Below, piece after piece: positions 8,519 through 16,464 of a stretch of DNA of 64,000 nucleotides. The notes below the pieces were generated by a model. The model made no database searches, was not told the DNA's origin, and saw only the letters and a list, made by a program, of their open reading frames with translations. Position 1 is the first letter of the stretch. Every line of letters begins with the position of its first letter. Source of the DNA: CBFHND01 sp965657085 (GTDB lineage: Bacteria; Pseudomonadota; Alphaproteobacteria; Rhodobacterales; Rhodobacteraceae); assembly GCA_965657085.1 (NCBI GenBank), contig CBFHND010000004.1, forward strand, positions 62,001-126,000, read 5' to 3'. Both the position numbers and the translations under genes were made by a program.

Positions 8519-8884
8519 GGTTTTGTCCCTCCAAAGGATCAGTAAGTTTAGGTTTCTACCTTGCCGTCCTAAGTGGGCCGCTCTCTCTCATTGGCCCTGT
8601 CCGACTTGGTATGCCGCTATATAGACGTCTGATTGGGGCATGAATTTGGCGGCAAATCGCGCTTTTCACGTTTTGGGAGGAAAAATTTGGGAAAAACATT
8701 TAAGCACCTGATTTAAATAGATTAAATGAATGTGAAAAAGTGGAATTTCTAAAATTGATCACGATCTCGCCGCCAAATATGGCAGGTTTGCCACGTTCGG
8801 ACGCTGATTTTCTGGTTTGCAGGGCCGATTTCTGCGATATTGCACGCAACAAACAAGACCAACGGGCATTGAGCAGGTCCCAAG
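8519..8884. other. Intergenic region, divergent promoters for the pilus operon and lytic transglycosylase
   Basis: 366 bases without a supported gene, between the minus-strand pilin and the plus-strand transglycosylase, so both promoters must lie here. It is clearly richer in A+T (notably 8680-8760) than the neighbouring genes. A TATATA element at 8618-8623 could be part of a minus-strand -10 box for the pilin promoter, but no good -35 is seen. Several short frames on both strands do not look coding. Confidence 0.5.
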
Positions 8885-9694
8885 ATGCGTTTTTTGATGA
8901 TTGCCCTTTTGGGCGGGGCCGTTCTGGCGGCTCCTGTCCATGCGGAAGGGCCCAAACCGTTTCCCGAATTCTCGGCCAAAAGGGTGAAACCCCCAAAGGC
9001 TGGAACGCGCCAGCGCATTACCATCCAAATCGAACCTGAACCTGCGGCAGCCACCAAGCCCAGCCCGCCGGCGGTGGCGGGGGCTGCTCCGTCCGCTCCG
9101 AAGCCCAGCAGCAGCTACGGCTGGTTCTGGGACAAGGTGTCGCCTGATCTGGCGCAATCGGGCCCGGGACGGTTGGAAAAGGCGATGATGGCCTTGGCGG
9201 GTGCCGATCAAAAGGTGGCAGCGCCCCGCCTGCAGCAGATGCAGGGCATTGCGCAGTCCCGCGGCATCGACATTCTCAAATCAACCATCGGCACGAATGT
9301 GTCCCCCGCGCTGGTGCTGGCCGTGATGTCCGTTGAAAGCGCAGGTAAGGCGGACGCTGTGAGTTCGGCAGGCGCGCAAGGTCTTATGCAACTGATGCCC
9401 GCAACAGCCGCACGGTTTGGCGTGACGGACAGCCTTGAGCCCGTCCAGAATATCCAGGGGGGTGTGAAATACCTTAATTGGCTGATGCAGGAATTCGAAA
9501 ACGACCCGATCCTCGTGCTCGCTGGCTACAATGCAGGCGAGGGATCGGTCCGTACACATGCCGGGGTTCCGCCGTTTTCGGAAACCCGCGATTATGTCCC
9601 AAAGGTGCTGGCCGCCTTTCAGGTGGCCCGCGGGCTGTGCCTCACGCCGCCACAACTGATTTCGGATGGATGTGTGTTCGCGGGGATGAACTAG
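8885..9694 (+). CDS. Periplasmic lytic transglycosylase (SLT domain)
   Basis: 269 residues. A signal peptide (about 1-20, ending VHAEG) and a Pro/Ala-rich linker (about 40-75) precede a C-terminal SLT domain (about 130-250). That domain has the catalytic Glu in VMSVESAGKADAVS, then GAQGLMQLMPATAARFGV and the AGYNAGEG motif. It would cleave peptidoglycan glycan strands to 1,6-anhydro products. Being divergent from the Tad operon, it could open the wall for the pilus machine, but it could equally be a housekeeping enzyme. Its stop is 3 bases from the convergent GNAT stop. Confidence 0.9.
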   Translation: MRFLMIALLGGAVLAAPVHAEGPKPFPEFSAKRVKPPKAGTRQRITIQIEPEPAAATKPSPPAVAGAAPSAPKPSSSYGWFWDKVSPDLAQSGPGRLEKAMMALAGADQKVAAPRLQQMQGIAQSRGIDILKSTIGTNVSPALVLAVMSVESAGKADAVSSAGAQGLMQLMPATAARFGVTDSLEPVQNIQGGVKYLNWLMQEFENDPILVLAGYNAGEGSVRTHAGVPPFSETRDYVPKVLAAFQVARGLCLTPPQLISDGCVFAGMN

Positions 9695-9697
9695 GCC

Positions 9698-9988
9698 TCA
9701 GACGTTGAAGGCGTCAGCCCATTCGGGGTGTTTGCGCCGCTGTGCATTCACGAAAGGGCACAGTGGCACAATCTTCCAACTTTCGGCACGTGCATCCGCC
9801 ATCAGCTGTTCCACCAAGGCATAGCCCGCGCCGGTTCCGCGCAGCGCATCCGGCACCCCGGTGTGATCGGCAATTCGGGTTTTGGGCGACAGGATCGAAT
9901 AGGTCAGATCGGCTTCGACGCCATTGCGGGTCAGAACATAACGACCCTTGGTTTCGCCTTCGTCGCCGGTAATTGTGAAGTCAGACAA
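9698..9988 (-). CDS. Small GNAT-like acetyltransferase (Acetyltransf_CG/GTL3B type)
   Basis: About 96 residues from a TTG start at 9988, which overlaps the scoB stop (TTGTCTGA) and has GAGGCGACG just upstream; an ATG at 10009 is the alternative and gives 103 residues. The core HTGVPDALRGTGAGYALVEQ carries the acetyl-CoA loop, and the end PLCPFVNAQRRKHPEW is typical of the short YjdJ-like family that lacks the N-terminal half of ordinary GNAT proteins. The substrate is unknown. It is translationally coupled to scoB and is the last gene of the scoA-LOV-scoB unit. Confidence 0.82.
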   Translation of the reverse strand: MSDFTITGDEGETKGRYVLTRNGVEADLTYSILSPKTRIADHTGVPDALRGTGAGYALVEQLMADARAESWKIVPLCPFVNAQRRKHPEWADAFNV

Positions 9989-10607
9989 TCGTCGCCTCGG
10001 TTGAGGCAATCATCTCTTCGCGGGTGACACCGGGGGCAAGCTCCTGAATGTGCAGACCCTTGTGAGTCACATCCAGCACACCAAGGTTCGTGATGATCCG
10101 GTCGACCACACCTGCACCTGTCAGGGGCAGAGTGCATTCCTTGAGCACCTTGCTCTCGCCATGCTTGTTCGTGTGGTCCATGACCACAACCACGCGGCCC
10201 ACGCCCGCCACAAGGTCCATGGCACCGCCCATGCCCTTCACCAGCTTGCCGGGGATCATCCAGTTGGCCAGATCGCCGTTCTCGGCCACTTCCATCGCGC
10301 CAAGGATCGCCATGGCAATCTTGCCTCCGCGGATCATGCCAAAAGACTGCGCACTGTCGAAATAGGCGGTCTGCGGCAATTCGGTTATGGTCTGCTTGCC
10401 CGCATTGATCAGGTCGGCATCCTCTTCACCCTCGACGGGGAAAGGGCCCATGCCCAGCATTCCGTTCTCCGATTGCAGGGTCACCTCGATGCCTTCGGGG
10501 ATATAGTTGCTGACCAGTGTCGGGATTCCGATCCCAAGGTTCACGTACCAGCCGTCTTCAAGTTCTTGTGCCGCGCGCGCGGCCATTTCGTTGCGATCCC
10601 AGGGCAT
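9981..10607 (-). CDS. scoB: 3-oxoacid CoA-transferase subunit B
   Basis: 208 residues, normal for the B subunit. It has the GIGIPTLVSNYIPEG start region, the catalytic Glu in LQSENGMLGMGPFP (about residue 52) and the GGAMDLVAGVGRVVVVMDHT segment. With subunit A it moves CoA from succinyl-CoA to acetoacetate or a related 3-oxoacid, feeding ketone-body-type compounds into central metabolism. The A subunit is encoded upstream, but unlike the usual adjacent pair the two are separated by a LOV sensor gene. It starts 12 bases after that gene. AtoA-type or 3-oxoadipate specificity cannot be excluded from sequence. Confidence 0.92.
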   Translation of the reverse strand: MPWDRNEMAARAAQELEDGWYVNLGIGIPTLVSNYIPEGIEVTLQSENGMLGMGPFPVEGEEDADLINAGKQTITELPQTAYFDSAQSFGMIRGGKIAMAILGAMEVAENGDLANWMIPGKLVKGMGGAMDLVAGVGRVVVVMDHTNKHGESKVLKECTLPLTGAGVVDRIITNLGVLDVTHKGLHIQELAPGVTREEMIASTEATIV

Positions 10608-10619
10608 GGGGTTTCCTTA

Positions 10620-11645
10620 TCAGTCTTTGATTGCTGCGCCTGCGGGCACGTCGATTGTGATGAAGCTGCCTGCGGCACCGCGGCCTAGCTGCAATGTGCC
10701 TTCCAGCCCTTCGATCAGCCCGCTGACGATGCGGCCGCCGGATTGGCTGTCGTCGGGCCACCTCATGCTGCCGGGGATGCCGACGCCATCGTCCGACACG
10801 ATCAGGCGCAAACCGCCCGCGCTCAGCTTGGACATGCGCACCTCGACCAACCCCATGTCGATCCGGTCAAAGGCGTGTTGATAGGCGTTGGTCAGAAGCT
10901 CGGACAGAACCAGCCCCACGCGTGACCCGATCTCGATCGGCACTTCCAGCGGTTCGATCTGCAAGGACAGCCGGATGCCCGGCTGGCCCTGGGTGTGGGC
11001 AATGGCCGTCGCCAGACGCGACAGAAAGCTGCCCATCTGGATGCTGTCAGTGTTCGACTGCGCATCCGAAAGCTTCATCTCTTCGTACAGCACCTGAAGT
11101 GTTTCGATCCTGCGTGACAGGGCCACGAAGTCTTCGGGTACCGAGGTTGATTCCGCTTGTCTGCGAATCATGCCGATGATCATGGACAGGTCTGTCTGAA
11201 CGCGGTCCTGCACTTCCATCAGCTGTGCGTTGACCTCTTCCGCCTTTGATCCGCTGTCACCGACGCCCAGTTCCTTCTGCACACCCATAAAGAACTGCAC
11301 GTTCCCGCGGGCGTCCCGGATGGGGGCCACGATCAAGCGATTGCGAAACGGCTCTCCGTTGGCGCGGTAGTTCAGGATGTCTACGGAAACCGTTTCTTCG
11401 TTTTCGATACCCGCACGCAGCGCATCGACGTCAGCCTTGGCGGTATCCTTGCCCTGCAAGAAGCGGCAATTGCGCCCGATGGTGGCGCTGCGCGCATAGC
11501 CTGTCGATTGCGTGAACGCCTGGTTGGCATAAACGATTGGATTGTCTTCGAGATTGGGATTGGTCACCAGAATCGCAACCTGCGCCCGGCTGAACCCCTC
11601 AAAGGATCTCTCGTCTTCCAGTAATGCTTCAATCGTGTCGGGCAT
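10620..11645 (-). CDS. LOV-domain photoreceptor with histidine-kinase-like module lacking the phospho-acceptor His
   Basis: 341 residues. Residues about 20-125 are a LOV domain: NPIVYANQAF, GRNCRFLQG with the flavin-adduct cysteine at 60, LNYRANGEPFRN and FFMGVQKE all match blue-light flavin-binding PAS domains. Residues about 140-205 align with HisKA_2, but the usual EVHHRVKNNL reads EVQDRVQTDL, so both histidines are replaced (Q146, D147). The C-terminal HATPase (about 225-335) keeps the N box (ELLTNAYQHAF) and the SDDGVGIPG loop. Expected role: cytoplasmic light sensor that binds ATP, perhaps signalling by protein contact rather than phosphotransfer. It lies 7 bases after scoA and 12 before scoB, on the same strand. 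No cognate response regulator is nearby. Confidence 0.88.
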   Translation of the reverse strand: MPDTIEALLEDERSFEGFSRAQVAILVTNPNLEDNPIVYANQAFTQSTGYARSATIGRNCRFLQGKDTAKADVDALRAGIENEETVSVDILNYRANGEPFRNRLIVAPIRDARGNVQFFMGVQKELGVGDSGSKAEEVNAQLMEVQDRVQTDLSMIIGMIRRQAESTSVPEDFVALSRRIETLQVLYEEMKLSDAQSNTDSIQMGSFLSRLATAIAHTQGQPGIRLSLQIEPLEVPIEIGSRVGLVLSELLTNAYQHAFDRIDMGLVEVRMSKLSAGGLRLIVSDDGVGIPGSMRWPDDSQSGGRIVSGLIEGLEGTLQLGRGAAGSFITIDVPAGAAIKD

Positions 11646-11652
11646 GCGTCTC

Positions 11653-12348
11653 TCAGGCTGCGCGTGTTGTGCGTTGTTCGATGCGTTTCTCGTGATCCCC
11701 CTGGATCAGGCGATGTACGTAGATGCCGGGCAGATGGATGTGATCGGGGTCCAGCGATCCGGTGGGCACGATCTCTTCGACCTCGACCACACAGGTCTTG
11801 CCGCACATGGCCGCGGGCGGGTTGAAGTTGCGGGCGGTCTTGCGAAAGATCAGGTTGCCTGTCTCATCCGCTTTCCAGGCTTTCACGATGGACAGATCGG
11901 CAAAGATGCCTTCTTCCATGATGTAGGTTTCGCCGTTGAAATCCTTGTGCTCCTTGCCATCGGCAATCACCGTGCCCACGCCGGTCTTGGTGTAGAAGCC
12001 GGGGATGCCACAGCCGCCTGCGCGCATCCGCTCGGCCAATGTGCCTTGGGGGTTGAACTCAAGCTCAAGTTCGCCCGAGAGGTACTGACGCATGAATTCC
12101 GCGTTCTCACCCACGTAGGAGCTGATCATTTTCTTGACCTGACGGGTCTGCAACAGGATGCCGATGCCGAAATCATCGACGCCCGCGTTGTTCGATGCAA
12201 ACGTCAGGTCCTTGGTGCCTGCATCCTTGATCGCGTCCAGCAACAATTCGGGAATGCCACAAAGCCCAAAACCACCTGCCGCGATGAACATGCCGTCAAA
12301 CAGCAGACCGTCCAGCGCTTCGGCTGCAGATCCATAGATCTTCTTCAT
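11653..12348 (-). CDS. scoA: 3-oxoacid CoA-transferase subunit A
   Basis: 231 residues from MKKIYGSAAEAL; upstream in-frame codons are not conserved-looking, and GGAAGT lies ahead of this ATG. Family signatures are MFIAAGGFGLCGIPELLLDA near the N-terminus, FASNNAGVDDFGIG, and AKTARNFNPP-type residues (FRKTARNFNPPAAMCGKT) toward the end. It is the A subunit of the CoA-transferase completed by the gene at 9981-10607. It is first in the unit scoA, LOV sensor, scoB, GNAT, so its promoter should lie in 12349-12520. Confidence 0.93.
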   Translation of the reverse strand: MKKIYGSAAEALDGLLFDGMFIAAGGFGLCGIPELLLDAIKDAGTKDLTFASNNAGVDDFGIGILLQTRQVKKMISSYVGENAEFMRQYLSGELELEFNPQGTLAERMRAGGCGIPGFYTKTGVGTVIADGKEHKDFNGETYIMEEGIFADLSIVKAWKADETGNLIFRKTARNFNPPAAMCGKTCVVEVEEIVPTGSLDPDHIHLPGIYVHRLIQGDHEKRIEQRTTRAA

Positions 12349-12520
12349 AGTACTTCCTAGTCCCGTCGTTTCGCGCGGATTTCGCCGCGCGTGGCTGGTC
12401 TTCTTAATGCAGATGGGGCGCACTCGGCCAATTGCGAATTATTTTTCCCCGGGTATTCCAATTGACCAGACTTGTATGCCGTCGCATTCCAAGTCTGTCA
12501 ATTTTCTTTGCGACCCAAGG

Positions 12521-15106
12521 TCAGGTTGACGCTTTTTTCGCCGTTTTCTTCTTGGCCGTGGTTTTTTTCGCCGGAGCCTTGCGTTTGCGCGTGCCTTTCT
12601 TGGCGGCTTTTTCTGCGATCAGCTCGACGGCCATGTCCATGGTCACATCTTCGGGTTCGGTGCCTTTTGGGATGGTGGCGTTGACCTTGTCCCACTTTAC
12701 ATAAGGCCCGTATTTGCCCTTCATGATGTTGATGGGGCCACCGTCTTCGGGATGTTCACCCAACTCGCGGATCGGTTTGGCCGCAACGCCGCGCCCGCCG
12801 CGCGAGGCGACCTTTTCGGCAAGAAGCTGCACGGCGCGGTTCATCCCCACGGTCCATACCTCTTCAAGCCCTTCGAGGTTGGCATTGGTGCCGCCTCGGT
12901 CCGACGTTGTGTCGGCGTGTTTGATATAGGGGCCGTAGCGCCCGACATTGGCCCAGACGTTCACGCCGTCCTCGGGATGCGTGCCGATAAGCCGGGGCAG
13001 GGACAAAAGCCGCAGCGCTTGTTCCAGATCGACGTCAGTGGGTGGCCATTCCTTGGGGATGGACTGGCGCGGGGGCTTCTTGTTGTCGTCGGTGACTTCG
13101 CCGCGCTGGACATAAGGCCCAAACCGGCCCTTGAACGCATAGATCTTGTCATCCGCATCTTCGCCCAGCAGCTTGCCCTCGGGGGGGATGCCGCTATCGT
13201 CTTCCTGACCGGGAGGGCCGAAGGCGCGGGTATAACGGCATTCGGGATAGTTCGAACAGCCAATGAACGCACCACCTGACCGGGCGGTGCGCATGCTCAG
13301 ACGTCCGGCACCGCAGTTGGGGCACAGGCGCGGGTCGCTGCCATCTTCGGTGGGCGGGAACAGGTGCGGTTCCAGCACCTCGTTGATCTTTTCCAGAACC
13401 TCCGTGATGCGAAGTTCAGCGGTTTCGGCAATCGCTGCCGAAAAGTCGCGCCAAAAGGCGTTCAGCACACTTTTGTAGTCGCGGTCGCCTGCGCTCACAT
13501 CATCAAGCTGTTCTTCGAGGCCCGCGGTAAAGTCATAGCCCACGTAACGCCGGAAGTAGTTCTCGAGGAAGGCGATGACCAACCGGCCCTTGTCTTCGGG
13601 GATCAGGCGGTTCTTTTCCTTGCGCACATAGTCGCGGTCCTGAATCGTGGTGACGATGCTGGCATAGGTTGACGGTCGTCCGATGCCCAACTCCTCCATG
13701 CGCTTGACCAGCGTTGCCTCGGTATAACGGGGCGGGGGTTGGGTGAAATGTTGTTCGGGTGTGACGCTGCGCTTGTCTGTCTTGTCGCCCTGACTGACCT
13801 GCGGCAGGCGCTTGTCATCGTCGTCCACGACCTCGTCATCGCGGCCTTCTTCGTAGATTTTCAGGAAGCCGTCGAACAGAACCACCTGACCTGTGGCGCG
13901 CAGGCCCACCTGGCCATCTGCGCTGCCCACTTCGACGGTGGTGCGCTCCAGGCGTGCGCTTTCCATCTGGCAGGCCAGCGTGCGCTTCCAGATCAGATCA
14001 TAGAGCTTGCGCTGATCGTCGTCGGTGGTCTTGATCCCGCTGGCATCGCGGGTCATCTCGGTTGGCCGGATACATTCGTGCGCTTCTTGCGCGTTCTTGG
14101 CCTTGTTCTTGTACATGCGCGGCTGGGCGGGCACGTATTCCGCGCCGTAGCGGTCCTTGATCGCGTCGCGCGCCATTGTCACGGCCTCGGGCGCCATGTC
14201 GATGCCGTCGGTCCGCATGTAGGTGATGTATCCCGCTTCATAAAGACGCTGTGCCGCGCTCATGGTCTGGCGCGCGCCCATGCCGAACTTCCGGCTGGCC
14301 TCCTGTTGCAGGGTCGAGGTCATGAAAGGCGCGGATGGGTTGCGGCTGGCGGGCTTTGCCTCGACCGACTGGATGGTCAGGTCGCGGCTGGAGATTGCCT
14401 GCTCTGCCATTTCGGCCTGCGTGGCGTTCTCGATGTCGTATTTGTCCAGCTTCTTGCCCGCGAGCGTGGTTAGCCGCGCTTCGAATTCCTGACCGCGCGG
14501 CGTGGCCAGAACGGCCTTGACCGACCAGTATTCGCGGGCGCGGAAGGCTTCGATTTCCATCTCGCGCTCGGTGATCAGGCGCAGACAGACCGATTGCACA
14601 CGGCCTGCCGATTTCGCACCGGGCAGCTTGCGCCAAAGCACGGGGCTGAGATTGAAGCCCACAAGATAATCCAATGCGCGGCGCGCAAGATATGCTTCGA
14701 CCAGCGGCATGTCGACCTGGCGCGGGTTTTGCATCGCTTCGGTCACGGCGGTCTTGGTGATGGCGTTGAAGACCACGCGGCTGACCGGTGTGTCCTTCTT
14801 GATCGACTTGCGCTTGGTCAGGGCCTCTTGAAGGTGCCAGCTGATCGCCTCACCTTCGCGGTCGGGGTCGGTTGCGAGGATCAGTTCGTTGTCGTCTTTC
14901 AGCGCATCAGCGATGGCCTTGACGTGTTTTTTGCTGTCGCTGGCGACTTCCCACAACATCTCGAATTCCTGATCGGGGTCAACCGATCCGTCCTTCGGGG
15001 GCAGGTCGCGCACGTGGCCATAGGAGGCCAGAACAGTATAATTGTCGCCCAGGTACTTGTTGATTGTCTTGGCCTTGGCGGGCGATTCAACGACGACAAC
15101 TGGCAT
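12521..15106 (-). CDS. topA: DNA topoisomerase I
   Basis: 861 residues from the ATG at 15106 (a TTG two codons upstream is less likely; GAGGTG lies ahead). It has a Toprim domain (VVVESPAKAKTINKYLG, then ATDPDREGEA with the acidic metal-binding triad), the central type IA fold with catalytic Tyr296 in YITYMRTDG, and one C4 zinc ribbon (CPNCGAGRL...CSNYPEC). Several C-terminal repeats of the GRFGPYVQRG type follow, and a Lys/Ala-rich tail (AKKTTAKKKTAKK) that should bind DNA. It relaxes negative supercoils. It is followed on the same strand by no close gene; dprA lies 99 bases upstream. Confidence 0.97.
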   Translation of the reverse strand: MPVVVVESPAKAKTINKYLGDNYTVLASYGHVRDLPPKDGSVDPDQEFEMLWEVASDSKKHVKAIADALKDDNELILATDPDREGEAISWHLQEALTKRKSIKKDTPVSRVVFNAITKTAVTEAMQNPRQVDMPLVEAYLARRALDYLVGFNLSPVLWRKLPGAKSAGRVQSVCLRLITEREMEIEAFRAREYWSVKAVLATPRGQEFEARLTTLAGKKLDKYDIENATQAEMAEQAISSRDLTIQSVEAKPASRNPSAPFMTSTLQQEASRKFGMGARQTMSAAQRLYEAGYITYMRTDGIDMAPEAVTMARDAIKDRYGAEYVPAQPRMYKNKAKNAQEAHECIRPTEMTRDASGIKTTDDDQRKLYDLIWKRTLACQMESARLERTTVEVGSADGQVGLRATGQVVLFDGFLKIYEEGRDDEVVDDDDKRLPQVSQGDKTDKRSVTPEQHFTQPPPRYTEATLVKRMEELGIGRPSTYASIVTTIQDRDYVRKEKNRLIPEDKGRLVIAFLENYFRRYVGYDFTAGLEEQLDDVSAGDRDYKSVLNAFWRDFSAAIAETAELRITEVLEKINEVLEPHLFPPTEDGSDPRLCPNCGAGRLSMRTARSGGAFIGCSNYPECRYTRAFGPPGQEDDSGIPPEGKLLGEDADDKIYAFKGRFGPYVQRGEVTDDNKKPPRQSIPKEWPPTDVDLEQALRLLSLPRLIGTHPEDGVNVWANVGRYGPYIKHADTTSDRGGTNANLEGLEEVWTVGMNRAVQLLAEKVASRGGRGVAAKPIRELGEHPEDGGPINIMKGKYGPYVKWDKVNATIPKGTEPEDVTMDMAVELIAEKAAKKGTRKRKAPAKKTTAKKKTAKKAST

Positions 15107-15205
15107 TAACAAAGCACCTCTGGGTCAGAAATTTCTGCGCGTCTATGGCGGCGCAACATGTGGGGCGCAAGAGGGTAATTGTCAACGGGCCGCAGGCGGG
15201 CTGCG

Positions 15206-16348
15206 TCAGTTCATCCGCGTCAAAAGCCCGCCAGCCTGTCGTTCGACCTGCCCATCGAGTTCCAATTCCACGAGGGCAGGTGCAACCTCGGAGGCGGTTG
15301 TTTCCAGGTCGCGGATCAACTGGTCCTCGGCCACGGGCGAGGGGCCAAGCCGGTTCAGGATCTGGCTGTGCAGCAGTGCGGTTTCGCGCAACGTGCGTTT
15401 GTCGGCTGGGGCCGAAGCAGGGGCGTCGAGTGGCAGGGCAGGCTGCGCCAAAGGTGCCAGAGCGCTTGTCACGTCCTCTGCGCTGCGCACCAGAACGGCG
15501 CCGTCCCGGATCAACATGTTGCAGCCCGACGCGCGCGCATCAAAGGGGTGTCCCGGCACCGCCATGACTTCGCGGCCCTGATCCAGCGCGTCGCGCGCGG
15601 TGATCAGGCTGCCGGATTTGGCTGCGGCCTCGACCACGATCGTGGCGCGGGCCAGCCCCGAGATGATTCTGTTGCGTGTTGGAAAGTGGCGCGCCATCGG
15701 TTGCAGGCCCATGGGCTGTTCCGACAGGCGCAGGCCCTTGGCGGCGATCTGCAGTGCAAGTTCGGTGTTTTCGGCCGGGTACATCACGTCAACGCCGCCC
15801 GCCTGCACCGCGACTGTCCCGGTGTCGAGTGCTGCACCGTGGGCCGCAGCGTCAATGCCGCGCGCAAGGCCGGACACGATGACATGACCTGCATCAGCCA
15901 GTTCGCGTGCCAGCGATTTCGCCATACGCGTACCCAAGGAAGAGGCGTTGCGCGCGCCGACAAGGGCAATCATCGGTCGCGTCAGCATCTCGATCCGCCC
16001 GATGGCCCACAAGAACGGGGGCGCATCGGCCAGATCGCGCAGGGCCTGCGGATAGATATCGTCGGTAAAGGAAACAAGCGTTGCCCCGGCCGCATGACCG
16101 GCTTTCAGCTCGGCCTCGATAACGGCAACGGGGCAAGGGGCGTAATTCTTGACGCCCGCGGCGTGCGCAACCTCCGGAAGTGCCGCCAGCGCATTCTGCG
16201 CAGTGCCGTGTTCCGCCAGCATCCGATTGAACGTCGAAATACCGACCCGGCGTGATCGCAGCAGGCGGAGACGGTGAAACCGATCGTCTTCCGGGGTGGG
16301 TGGGAGTGGGGGGTGAGTGGAAGAAGGATGTGATCCCTGTTCAGTCAT
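15206..16348 (-). CDS. dprA: DNA-processing protein DprA
   Basis: 380 residues. A short N-terminal helical region precedes the Rossmann-like DprA core: VGARNASSLGTRMAKSLA, VSGLARGIDAAAHGAAL, the FPTRNRIISGLA signature, and AVPGHPFDARASGCN. A C-terminal winged-helix-like domain (about 310-375) ends the protein. DprA protects incoming single-stranded DNA and loads RecA during natural transformation; in Rhodobacterales it is usually kept even where competence is not shown. It lies upstream of topA on the same strand, as in many alphaproteobacteria. Confidence 0.95.
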   Translation of the reverse strand: MTEQGSHPSSTHPPLPPTPEDDRFHRLRLLRSRRVGISTFNRMLAEHGTAQNALAALPEVAHAAGVKNYAPCPVAVIEAELKAGHAAGATLVSFTDDIYPQALRDLADAPPFLWAIGRIEMLTRPMIALVGARNASSLGTRMAKSLARELADAGHVIVSGLARGIDAAAHGAALDTGTVAVQAGGVDVMYPAENTELALQIAAKGLRLSEQPMGLQPMARHFPTRNRIISGLARATIVVEAAAKSGSLITARDALDQGREVMAVPGHPFDARASGCNMLIRDGAVLVRSAEDVTSALAPLAQPALPLDAPASAPADKRTLRETALLHSQILNRLGPSPVAEDQLIRDLETTASEVAPALVELELDGQVERQAGGLLTRMN

Positions 16349-16464
16349 CCGATGCTCCGCCTGTTGCTGACATCGGTATAGAGGCTTCTAGGTTAACAAG
16401 CGGTGAAGAAAAGCGCGCCAATTTCGAAAAAAACGCGCGCATGCTGTTAGCCTTGTTCGCGCGC

